Assembly: GCA_964655005.1 (NCBI GenBank) | Contig: CAZZKE010000028.1 | Location: 1-32,274 of the forward strand | DNA length: 32,274 bases | Reading direction: 5' to 3' | DNA from: CAZZKE01 sp964655005 | Lineage (GTDB): Bacteria; Pseudomonadota; Alphaproteobacteria; Rhodospirillales; JABHCV01 | Shown: in pieces, positions 1-7,212 of the stretch | How the letters are laid out: every line of letters begins with the position of its first letter | Numbering within the stretch: the first letter of the stretch is position 1 | Translations under genes and position numbers: made by a program | The notes under the pieces: model-generated | Seen by the model: the letters and a program-made list of their open reading frames with translations, nothing else | Told to the model about the DNA's origin: nothing | Databases searched by the model: none

Positions 1-103
1 AGGACCGGGGGTCGCCGTCGTCCTCGCCGGCCAGAAAACGGCGCACGTATTCGGCCTCGTTGCCGGGGTATTTGCCAAAGGGGTTGTCAGATGTGTCAGT
101 CAT
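1..103 (-). CDS. Partial N-terminus, probable DegT/DnrJ/EryC1-type sugar aminotransferase
   Basis: Only the first 34 codons are inside the window, starting at the ATG at 103-101 and running off the left edge. The peptide begins MTDTSDNPFGKYPGNE and continues with AEYVRRFLAGEDDGD. The 'PGNE..YV..vL' pattern near the N-terminus is typical of PLP-dependent sugar aminotransferases of the DegT/DnrJ/EryC1/StrS family, which aminate keto-sugars bound to a nucleotide. The PLP lysine and the rest of the fold lie outside, so this is a family guess from a short stretch. It is 31 bases downstream of the lyase-like gene and on the same strand, so it probably continues the same operon. No clear Shine-Dalgarno sequence precedes the ATG. 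Confidence 0.5.
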   Translation of the reverse strand, partial: MTDTSDNPFGKYPGNEAEYVRRFLAGEDDGDPRS

Positions 104-134
104 GAAAATTATCTATTTAGAAATTTAACCCGAC

Positions 135-1037
135 TTAGTTACTTTCTCGGCCTTGCAAAAAACGATTGTAATTGTTCGTTACGATCTCGTTCGCCTCACC
201 CAAGGTCAACGCCGTATCCCCTATAATTTGCCAGTTATTTTCCTCAAGCGCCTTCATCGAATCGACCATTGCCTTCATGGCTGGGGCCAACAGGGGTGTC
301 GAAAAATTGATGATCGAGACTCCGTATTTCTCTTTTAATTTAATTGCCGGTTGGGGCGTCAGGCTGCCACCATACAATTGGTTGGCCATTATATGCGCCC
401 GACCATTGACCAATTGTTTGACTTGCATTAGCTGCTCTTCATTAATGCCATCTACCAGTACGATCCGCGCTCCGACCTCAATAAATTTCTCAACCCTGGT
501 CAGCGCTCCGTCGCCAATTGACGCATCGGTTCGGGCGATAACCTGCATGGGATGAGCATACTTCAGCGCCGTCGTCAAACGTCCTATCGTATCTTCAATA
601 GGACGAACCTTCTTGTCGCCGAGATGTCCGCATCGTTTGTCATCCAGGGTTTGATCTTCGAGTTGAACCATCGCAACGCCAAGATCCCGCAGGCTCACGA
701 TCACCCTTTTCAGTTGCTCTATGCCGCCCAGACCACTGTCAATATCGACGGTCAGAGGCATCGTCACATGATTGCTACGCAGAATCATCGCCTCATTTAC
801 CACATCGGTAGGATCTAAAAGACCGACATCGGGCCAACCCAGGTGACCATAGGTAAGCCCTAAACCGCTTAAGAAAAGGCCAACGGGTTCTTTGCTCAAC
901 GATGCGATGGCAGCGCTGAGCGCATTAAATACGCCAATATTAATAAGAGCGTTGCCTTGATCCAGATAATCAATCAACTGCTGTCCAGGGTGTTTGGTCG
1001 TATCTAAAATGAAATTCTGGTTGCTGCAAAGTCGCAT
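135..1037 (-). CDS. Isocitrate lyase/PEP mutase superfamily enzyme (lyase-type)
   Basis: A 300-residue protein of the isocitrate lyase/PEP phosphomutase superfamily, of normal length for the short 2-methylisocitrate lyase or oxaloacetate decarboxylase type. Visible motifs are VDIDSG at residues 97-102 (metal-binding region), LEDQ at 126-129, KRCGH at 134-138 and ARTD at 168-171. The KRCGH segment carries the cysteine that acts as catalytic base in C-C lyases; true PEP mutases and phosphonopyruvate hydrolases usually have a different loop here. The sequence therefore favours cleavage or formation of a 2-hydroxy- or 2-keto-dicarboxylate over phosphonate chemistry. The start is the ATG at 1037-1035, preceded by AAGGA at good spacing. 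It follows the acyl carrier protein gene by 26 bases. It may supply or trim a carboxylic acid for the ligase/ACP pair, but that role is inference. Confidence 0.8.
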   Translation of the reverse strand: MRLCSNQNFILDTTKHPGQQLIDYLDQGNALINIGVFNALSAAIASLSKEPVGLFLSGLGLTYGHLGWPDVGLLDPTDVVNEAMILRSNHVTMPLTVDIDSGLGGIEQLKRVIVSLRDLGVAMVQLEDQTLDDKRCGHLGDKKVRPIEDTIGRLTTALKYAHPMQVIARTDASIGDGALTRVEKFIEVGARIVLVDGINEEQLMQVKQLVNGRAHIMANQLYGGSLTPQPAIKLKEKYGVSIINFSTPLLAPAMKAMVDSMKALEENNWQIIGDTALTLGEANEIVTNNYNRFLQGRESN

Positions 1038-1063
1038 GTTCGTTTCCTTGCCTTATACCAAGT

Positions 1064-1375
1064 TCAATCTACGGATATGTTTGCTTCAATCTTTTTTTGT
1101 ATAAAATTCTGAAGTGTGCTTATGGTCGAAAAAGGATTGGTGCCTTCAGCCAAAAAGTCCTCGCCCATCAAATCCAGTTCACTTCCGAGTAACGACCCCA
1201 CGTTTTCTTCAATTGACATGACAAAAAAAACAAAATCCATCGAGTCCAAAGCCGTATTTCCGAATAGGGCGTGATCTGAAACCTTGCTAATCGCCGCCGT
1301 CGATTCCAGTTTTTTGTTCATCTCGTCAATCGATTGATGGATAGCCTGTAATATTTTTTCTTCTGACAACACCAT
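1064..1375 (-). CDS. Acyl carrier protein
   Basis: A 103-residue acidic protein with the carrier-protein signature LDSMDF at residues 43-48; Ser45 is the predicted site for the 4'-phosphopantetheine arm. It is somewhat longer than fatty-acid AcpP (about 78 residues) and has divergent flanks, so it is probably a dedicated carrier and not the housekeeping one. It sits 11 bases downstream of an adenylate-forming ligase. The pair suggests that the ligase activates a free acid as the acyl-AMP and loads it on this carrier, and that a downstream enzyme, perhaps the GNAT of the same cluster, transfers it. The family is clear; the acyl group is unknown. Confidence 0.85.
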   Translation of the reverse strand: MVLSEEKILQAIHQSIDEMNKKLESTAAISKVSDHALFGNTALDSMDFVFFVMSIEENVGSLLGSELDLMGEDFLAEGTNPFSTISTLQNFIQKKIEANISVD

Positions 1376-1386
1376 GCATTTCCAAT

Positions 1387-2895
1387 TTACTTAAGAAGTT
1401 CGCGTGTTGAACAGTATTCCGCAACATCACTTCTCTTGATCTTCCCTCGCGGCGTTTTTGGGATTTCCTTAACGCTATACCATCGGGCCGGAATTTTATG
1501 CTCACTCATATTGGCCTTACACCAGCCTTGTAGCTTTTGTGCGGAAGGCTGTTCATGGTCTTCGTTAAAAACCAGACAGATGCCAATATTTTCACCGAAA
1601 ATTTTATCCTCGAATGCGAACGCACAGGCCTCGGCAACCTCGGGTTGGCGTTCAATGATCAAATCGACTTCCTCAGGAGAAATTTTCGTTCCCCCCTTAT
1701 TGATTTCGTTTCTCTCGCGACCCGTCAGGTGAAGGCGTCCCTTGGCATCCATGCGGCCCAGATCCCCGGTATTAAACCAGCCCCCGTACAGGACTTTCTT
1801 GGTTTCATCGGGGCGTTTGAAATACGCTTGCATCACACATGGTGTACGAATCCAAACATGTCCCACTTCCCCTGATGGCAGTTCATAATCACCCAATTCC
1901 TGATCCGCAATTCCATCGGGGTCCGGGTGACTGGTGATCATGAAATCCGCGCCCCATCCATACCCCACCAAGCCATCTTCGGCCACGGTTTCTTCGCCAA
2001 CTTTTCCGCCGCCAATCCAGCTTCCGGTTTCCGTAATGCCGTAGGTGTTCCAGACTTCGTTTATGCCGGACCATTTCTGAACCCCACTCCAAAGTGCCGC
2101 GCTAAGGGGGGCCGAACCGATATGAATTTGTCGCAGTGTTCCTTTTTGCGGCGGCTTGGATAAGCGAAGCGCCATCCGCCAGACCGTGGGAACCGAACTC
2201 ATGAAGGTAATTCCGTACTGATCAATCGTTTTGCCAAGCCCCGACAGGATTGACATATCCGTCTTTGGCAGCACGACGACATGCTTCCCGTGAACCAGCG
2301 GGTAAAGGGCGTTACAGATCAAACCGTGTCCGAACGTTGTGGGCAGAAGACACAAGGTCGTTTCACAAACATCGAGGGGAACGTAATGGCGAAGGGAGAA
2401 CCATTTGGCTTGCAGGGTTCGCAAAGAGTGAACGACTCCTTTGGGCAGCCCTGTCGATCCCGACGTGTAAAGAATAAGTGCCGGCGCATCCAGAATGTTC
2501 CGAACAACGACCGGATTGGCATCCCAGGACGCCGCGTCCCGGGTCTCGAAAATTGTTACGTCTCCATCAAGGCCTGCGAGATGGTCCGGAAGGCCGCCAT
2601 TTACGACGATGCCCCGGGGACCAAGTTCGCCGATCACCCCTTCCAGTTCTCCCCTTCCGATATCCGAGTCCAGACACGAAACACACGCACCAACCATCCA
2701 TAAGGCGAAAAGGTCGGCAAAAAATTTATTATTATTGTTATGCAGGAGAATAATCTTGTCGCCGCATTCGATTTTCGCAGCCGAATACATACTTGCGCGC
2801 CGGAGAATTTCTTCTTTAAGTCTTGCGCTATTCCAGGTTTCACCTGTTTTCACTTCCGTCAGGGAGCCTAGCGATTCTATCGAGAACAAATCCAT
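1387..2895 (-). CDS. Acyl-adenylating ligase (ANL superfamily)
   Basis: A 502-residue adenylate-forming enzyme with all core motifs: the P-loop ILYTSGSTGLPKG at residues 141-153, YGITETG at 285-291, GWFNTGDLG at 372-380, the hinge region GRERNEINKGG at 392-402, and the C-terminal catalytic lysine Lys485 in PKTPRGKIKR. It should activate a carboxylic acid with ATP and pass it to a thiol, here most likely the phosphopantetheine of the adjacent carrier protein, since no CoA-specific feature can be read by eye. Length is normal. The ATG start at 2895-2893 has an AGGAG Shine-Dalgarno 8 bases upstream. It lies 18 bases downstream of the asparagine synthase-like gene. Base composition is A+T-rich compared with the genes right of 5500. 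The substrate cannot be told from the sequence. Confidence 0.9.
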   Translation of the reverse strand: MDLFSIESLGSLTEVKTGETWNSARLKEEILRRASMYSAAKIECGDKIILLHNNNNKFFADLFALWMVGACVSCLDSDIGRGELEGVIGELGPRGIVVNGGLPDHLAGLDGDVTIFETRDAASWDANPVVVRNILDAPALILYTSGSTGLPKGVVHSLRTLQAKWFSLRHYVPLDVCETTLCLLPTTFGHGLICNALYPLVHGKHVVVLPKTDMSILSGLGKTIDQYGITFMSSVPTVWRMALRLSKPPQKGTLRQIHIGSAPLSAALWSGVQKWSGINEVWNTYGITETGSWIGGGKVGEETVAEDGLVGYGWGADFMITSHPDPDGIADQELGDYELPSGEVGHVWIRTPCVMQAYFKRPDETKKVLYGGWFNTGDLGRMDAKGRLHLTGRERNEINKGGTKISPEEVDLIIERQPEVAEACAFAFEDKIFGENIGICLVFNEDHEQPSAQKLQGWCKANMSEHKIPARWYSVKEIPKTPRGKIKRSDVAEYCSTRELLK

Positions 2896-2913
2896 AAAGT
2901 TACTCCTGCGAAA

Positions 2914-4785
2914 TTATCTGACGCCGTTGGCGTATATTTTTGTCTTCAACCATTTCTGGGTCGCATAAAAGCGAAACCACGGGAACGCGCTGTTGGCATT
3001 TCGACTGGCAAGGTCTTCTTCGAACAAATCCGCAATATTTTCGCTCCATAGTCCGGATTCTCGAACGACGCGACTGGCCAGAATGTCTCTTATTTCTTCG
3101 GCAACCTGGTCGTAAACAAACAAGCTGTCATTGCCGGGGCGCACAAATTTTTCTTTGTTGGCCTGAACGGATGGGGTCAGGATGCCATCCATCGCTTTGC
3201 GCATGAGATCCTTGCTGACACCGCCTTGCATAAACAGGCTGTAGTTGTATGTCCACGCACATTCAATCACCCGATGATCCAGAAACACCGGGCGCGCTTC
3301 GATTCCATAACGCATCGCAATTCGGTCTTCGATCCTTAGATGATAAGGGTTATCCAGATGGAACCTATCCAGCAGTTCCTGAAAAAACAATTTTCCCTTA
3401 TCCAGGTCTGCCAATTGCGGGAAGTCAAAATCCGGAAAGGCTTCGGCTTCGTTTAAACGGCAATCACCGTGCATAAGCTCATAACCCCTACGAAACTGCT
3501 GCACCGTTCTTTTGCCCGTGCCGAAATCGCGAAGCTTCTTTAATTGGCTGATCTGATTAGGGACATCCATTCCAGAAAACTGATGCCCGCCCTTAATGGC
3601 ATCGAGCGCCTTTCGGAACTCGCCATCGTTGAGCAACGATAAAACGAACAGCGGATGATTTTTCTGATAGCCGCCAAAAATTTCATCTCCGCCATCGCCA
3701 ATCAACAAAACCTTGAACCCGCGCTCCCCTATTTTTTCGCGTAACAGGCTTTGATACAGGAACGGGACGCTGAAGATCGGTTCATCCATATTGTCGATGA
3801 GCGTCTCAAGGGCCTTGGATTCGTCTATTTCATCCAGGACGATGTATTCGTGGTTTAATTTATTGGAAGCAACGGTGTCATCGATCCATCGGGATTCGTT
3901 GATCGATTTGGGAGGGTTCACTGAAAAAACGCTTATTTCGTCTTTTCGACCCAGCTCCCTGGCAATCGTGCAAACAATACTGGTCGTGTCGACCCCTCCG
4001 GAAAGGGTCGCGGCAATAGGCACGTCGCTGACCAGGTGGTCCGACACCGCCTGAATGAAAACGCTACGTAATTCTAAGGGGTCCACTCGCTGGTCCGTTG
4101 GCGTCGGAAAGTCCCAAAACTTTACGGTTTCTTTTGGTTCGGTCCCGCGCCACACGGTGTATGAGCCTCGCGGCAACTGACGGATCTTGTCGAACATGGT
4201 TTGTTCACCAACATCCAACCATCCCCGAGTGACGAAACGATACAGGCTCAACAGGTTTGGTTCTGCGGCTTCGGGCTGGCACGCCAATATTGCCTTTATC
4301 TCGGACGAGAAAATTAAATCCCCCTGTCGAGAGAGATGGCAGTAAAGCGGCTTAATTCCCATCCGATCCCGGCTGGTAACCAGGATATTCTTTCGCTTGT
4401 CATAAATGACCAGCGCCCACATGCCGACGAAGTCTTCAAAACACCGCAGCCCAAATTCCATGTAATAGTGCAGCAGCACTTCGGTATCGCTGGATGAAAT
4501 AAAGGTATGCCCTTTTTCTTCGAGCTTTTTTCTTAATTCTTTGTAGTTGTACAACTGACCATTGAACACCAGAACGACCGAGCCGTCCTTGTTCAACATC
4601 GGTTGGTGACCGCCCGAAGTCGTGTCGATGATACTTAACCGCCGGTGTCCTAAATATACATTGTTATCTGTATATTCCCCCGAATCGTCGGGCCCGCGAT
4701 GGGACAGACCATTTAGGGCATCACGATAAATTTCAGGCGGCAATGAAATGCTGTCATTGCTGGTTATGGAAAGTATTCCGCACAT
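2914..4785 (-). CDS. Asparagine synthase-like glutamine amidotransferase (AsnB family)
   Basis: A 623-residue class II glutamine amidotransferase/AMP-forming ligase. It begins MCGI, so Cys2 becomes the N-terminal nucleophile after Met removal, which fixes the start. The glutaminase half shows GHRRLSIID at 46-54, FNGQLYN at 74-80 (usual form NGE-YN) and SSSD at 97-100. The synthase half has the ATP loop LSGGVDTTS at 261-269 (usual form SGG-DS) and IGDGGDEIFGGY further on. The family converts a carboxylate to an amide with glutamine and ATP, and members in glycan loci often modify sugar acids or acyl chains instead of making asparagine. Its place between a GNAT and an acyl ligase supports a biosynthetic tailoring role. 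The two motif changes are conservative and do not obviously inactivate it. Confidence 0.88.
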   Translation of the reverse strand: MCGILSITSNDSISLPPEIYRDALNGLSHRGPDDSGEYTDNNVYLGHRRLSIIDTTSGGHQPMLNKDGSVVLVFNGQLYNYKELRKKLEEKGHTFISSSDTEVLLHYYMEFGLRCFEDFVGMWALVIYDKRKNILVTSRDRMGIKPLYCHLSRQGDLIFSSEIKAILACQPEAAEPNLLSLYRFVTRGWLDVGEQTMFDKIRQLPRGSYTVWRGTEPKETVKFWDFPTPTDQRVDPLELRSVFIQAVSDHLVSDVPIAATLSGGVDTTSIVCTIARELGRKDEISVFSVNPPKSINESRWIDDTVASNKLNHEYIVLDEIDESKALETLIDNMDEPIFSVPFLYQSLLREKIGERGFKVLLIGDGGDEIFGGYQKNHPLFVLSLLNDGEFRKALDAIKGGHQFSGMDVPNQISQLKKLRDFGTGKRTVQQFRRGYELMHGDCRLNEAEAFPDFDFPQLADLDKGKLFFQELLDRFHLDNPYHLRIEDRIAMRYGIEARPVFLDHRVIECAWTYNYSLFMQGGVSKDLMRKAMDGILTPSVQANKEKFVRPGNDSLFVYDQVAEEIRDILASRVVRESGLWSENIADLFEEDLASRNANSAFPWFRFYATQKWLKTKIYANGVR

Positions 4786-4817
4786 AAAACTTGCTTTTTA
4801 GATTGAAAATATTCGGT

Positions 4818-5477
4818 TTAAATTCGTTGCGCCATTCGGGCAAAAGCGAGGCACCGGTCCAGCGTTGCCTCGTCGCGGTTGACTTTATAGGTCACCATTT
4901 CATGCTTCGAACCATCCCGATAGGTGACCAATTCGGAACCAACTTTCTTGTATCCAGCGGTTTTCATAAGCTGAATATTCGGCAGGTTATCGACGCTGGT
5001 GAAAGACGAAACAGAATCTAGGTCCAATCGGGTGAAGGCGTAGTTAATTGCCATCCACTGGGCTTCGAAAACATGGCCCTTGCCAAGGTGAAACGTCGAC
5101 AGACCTTTTCCTGCTTCGGCAATTTTTTTATCGAAATCTATGCCGATCAGGCAAAAAATGCCGACTGTCCGGTCATTTTCACGCAGCCGCATAGCCCAAT
5201 ACATGGCATGGCCGCCCTTATAGCCAGTTTCTACCCGCTTCAAAAGTTTGGATATGTACGCTCGTGTATCCTCAAGTGTGATGGAGGGATCAACATCAAT
5301 GTGTTGAAAGAATTCTGGAACCACCGAATATTCATGAATGTCCTGAAGATCCGCCATGGAAAGTGGGGACATGTACAGCCTGGGTTGGTACCCCAGCCGC
5401 GATTCTTCGGACGAAGAACCGGGGGGGTCGTTACGTAGAATCTCCAAGTACTTGATGTGGTCAGGTAATTTTGTCAT
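4818..5477 (-). CDS. GNAT-family acyltransferase
   Basis: A 219-residue protein with the RimJ/RimL-like GNAT layout: an N-terminal region containing PRLYMSPLSMADLQDIHEYS, the central beta strand RTVGIFCLIGID, and the acceptor-side helix before SVDNLPNIQLMKTAGYKKVG, where the 'N...l..k.GyKkvG' pattern is typical. GNAT enzymes move an acyl group from a thioester to an amine. The start is taken at the ATG 5477-5475; an in-frame TTG directly before it is less likely. The protein is longer than a minimal GNAT because of an N-terminal extension. Since a carrier protein and acyl ligase follow in the same direction, an acyl-ACP donor is possible. This gene begins the A+T-rich left block. Confidence 0.8.
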   Translation of the reverse strand: MTKLPDHIKYLEILRNDPPGSSSEESRLGYQPRLYMSPLSMADLQDIHEYSVVPEFFQHIDVDPSITLEDTRAYISKLLKRVETGYKGGHAMYWAMRLRENDRTVGIFCLIGIDFDKKIAEAGKGLSTFHLGKGHVFEAQWMAINYAFTRLDLDSVSSFTSVDNLPNIQLMKTAGYKKVGSELVTYRDGSKHEMVTYKVNRDEATLDRCLAFARMAQRI

Positions 5478-5498
5478 CAAAATCTTACGGAATATTAT

Positions 5499-5511
5499 CT
5501 GAGGAGCTCAG
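5499..5511 (-). other. Small perfect hairpin in the gap before the GNAT gene
   Basis: CTGAG-GAG-CTCAG forms a 5-bp stem with a 3-base loop in the 43-base gap between the methyltransferase stop and the GNAT start. There is no T-run after it on the minus strand, so it is not a convincing terminator; it may tune mRNA stability at the border where base composition changes. Low weight. Confidence 0.3.
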
Positions 5512-5520
5512 GACCAAACT

Positions 5521-6444
5521 CTATGAAGGCGCCCGGATAGAAGCGATCAGCGTGTCGCAGGTCAGGCGTTCCTCGCGGTCCCGACGATAGAGGGCGTCGA
5601 TTCTGTCATGCAGCGGCCCGCGACCGGGCGACACCGGCAAAGCCAGTTTCGGCGCCCTGTGATCGGTCCATTGCAGAAGATGGCGCAAGTCATAACGCTG
5701 CACGCCTTCGACAACGGCTGCATGCGCACCGGCCCGGCCTAACATCAATTCAAAGCGTGGTTTATCGAAATAGCTCAGATGGCATATTTGCCACTGGTGA
5801 TCGGCATACTCGGGAATTTCGAAGGTCATCTCGTCGGCCAGATTGGGAACCTCGATCAGCAACCATCCACCCGGACGGAGCAACTTCAGCAAGCGGCTCA
5901 CATAATCCGTCGGGTTACGTAAATGTTCGATGACGTGGAACGACGTCACCGCGTCAAAAGAGCCGGCAAATTCGGCAATCACATCATCGTTGACCTCGCC
6001 ATGGTGAAACTTGCCCTTCATCGTGTCCCGCGCCAGTTCGATGCGATCATCGCTTATTTCCATGCCGTGGGCGTCATAGCCACGTTCCGACAGCGCGTTT
6101 ACATAGAAACCATAGCCGCTGCCGACATCCAGAACCTTGCGATCACCTTCGCGGGGAACGTAACGTTCCAGCCAGGCTAGCCTGCGATCGGTCTCAACCC
6201 GGGCATTGGCCTTCAAGGTATCGTGGTAATCGCGATCCTTGAAAATGTGGCGCGGCTGCATATCGCGGGCATAGTATTCGGCTTCTTCTTCGATGCTGGG
6301 CAATGGGGTGATTTGCACATGTCCACATGTTGCGCACCGCGCGACGCGATAGCGCCCGCTGTCTTCGTCACGGAAAGTATCGGAAAGAGTCTCGATAGGG
6401 GAACCCCGGGTTCCGCACAATATGCAGCTCAGTTCTTCGTTCAT
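5521..6444 (-). CDS. Zinc-ribbon class I SAM-dependent methyltransferase
   Basis: A 307-residue methyltransferase. The N-terminus carries two CxxC pairs, Cys7/Cys10 and Cys37/Cys40, forming a small zinc ribbon as in sugar C-methyltransferases and related surface-glycan methyltransferases. The SAM-binding motif VLDVGSGYG is at 104-112, followed by the acidic loop HGMEIS at 126-131 and the FDAVTSFHVIEHL segment at 153-165 typical of Methyltransf_11/23 families. The ATG at 6444-6442, with AAGGAAA just upstream, is preferred to a longer reading that would overlap the preceding gene. It lies 28 bases downstream of the SpsF-like gene. It probably methylates a sugar of the second module; the position cannot be told. 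Confidence 0.85.
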   Translation of the reverse strand: MNEELSCILCGTRGSPIETLSDTFRDEDSGRYRVARCATCGHVQITPLPSIEEEAEYYARDMQPRHIFKDRDYHDTLKANARVETDRRLAWLERYVPREGDRKVLDVGSGYGFYVNALSERGYDAHGMEISDDRIELARDTMKGKFHHGEVNDDVIAEFAGSFDAVTSFHVIEHLRNPTDYVSRLLKLLRPGGWLLIEVPNLADEMTFEIPEYADHQWQICHLSYFDKPRFELMLGRAGAHAAVVEGVQRYDLRHLLQWTDHRAPKLALPVSPGRGPLHDRIDALYRRDREERLTCDTLIASIRAPS

Positions 6445-6472
6445 TAAATATTTCCTTCGCCTGGGCCCGGCC

Positions 6473-7204
6473 TTAAACTTTCCTGGAATGCTGTCCGGCG
6501 GCCCATTCTTCGTTGCGGAACCAGTTGACCTTGTGCAGGTCCGGGTTTGCCCGGAACAGGTCATTGATTGATTGTCGGGTGGCCAACGGCCCCACCATGC
6601 GCAGAACAGATACCAGCAGCCAATAGTCTTCTTCGTAATCCAGGGTCAGGCGCACGGTCACCGGATCGGTGTCGGTTTCATCCAGAATAGTTTTCCTGAC
6701 GCCGTCTACCTTGTCGATCCAGTACCACATCATTTCGGTATCGTCGTCGGGTCCGGTCAGGACGGTCGCGCGGTCGACGATATCGCGGGTCAGTGAATAG
6801 CCGGATGATGCGCCGCCGGATGACGATGACGGCGTCGGCGCCACGATATCCCAGCCGTGTCCGGTCAACAGGTTGAAACTGCGGGCCATTTCCTCGCCAT
6901 CGAAAAACGGGTCGTCGGCATCGACCGTGTGAAACGCATCTATGCCGAAGTGGGCGCAGCAATCGGCCCACCGCCTAAGCTTGTTTTTTACCGGCCCCCG
7001 ATAACACCTGACGCCTTCGGCCTTGGCGATAGCCGCCAACACGTCGTCTTCGGGTTCCGTCGTGGTGCAAACTACGGGGTCGAGCCGGTAATGCCGGGCG
7101 CGGGCAATGACGTGCTCGATCACACGCCCCTCGCCGAACGGCAACAGGCATTTGCCGGGCAGCCGGGTGGATGCCGTGCGCACGGTGATCAGGGCGGGAA
7201 TCAT
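6473..7204 (-). CDS. SpsF-like nucleotidyl (cytidylyl) transferase
   Basis: A 243-residue protein opening with MIPALITVRTASTRLPGKCL. This is the R-x-x-S-x-R-L-P-G-K nucleotide-binding signature of the SpsF/CMP-Kdo-synthetase-like family, which activates sialic-acid-like sugars or transfers nucleotides to sugars. A second family block is VDADDPFFDG, the metal-binding Asp region. The ATG at 7204-7202 is chosen because AGGA precedes it and the gene then starts 8 bases after the radical SAM stop; a longer frame would overlap that gene. A second SpsF-like gene lies at 21050-21802, so the locus has two activating enzymes, in keeping with two different acidic sugars. Confidence 0.78.
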   Translation of the reverse strand: MIPALITVRTASTRLPGKCLLPFGEGRVIEHVIARARHYRLDPVVCTTTEPEDDVLAAIAKAEGVRCYRGPVKNKLRRWADCCAHFGIDAFHTVDADDPFFDGEEMARSFNLLTGHGWDIVAPTPSSSSGGASSGYSLTRDIVDRATVLTGPDDDTEMMWYWIDKVDGVRKTILDETDTDPVTVRLTLDYEEDYWLLVSVLRMVGPLATRQSINDLFRANPDLHKVNWFRNEEWAAGQHSRKV

Positions 7205-7212
7205 CAAATGTC

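Noticed and set aside
135..1037. Phosphonate biosynthesis by a PEP mutase
   Set aside because: The KRCGH loop is of the lyase type and no phosphonopyruvate decarboxylase is next to it.
5499..5511. Intrinsic terminator between the methyltransferase and GNAT genes
   Set aside because: The stem is only 5 bp and no T-run follows on the coding strand; kept only as a small hairpin.
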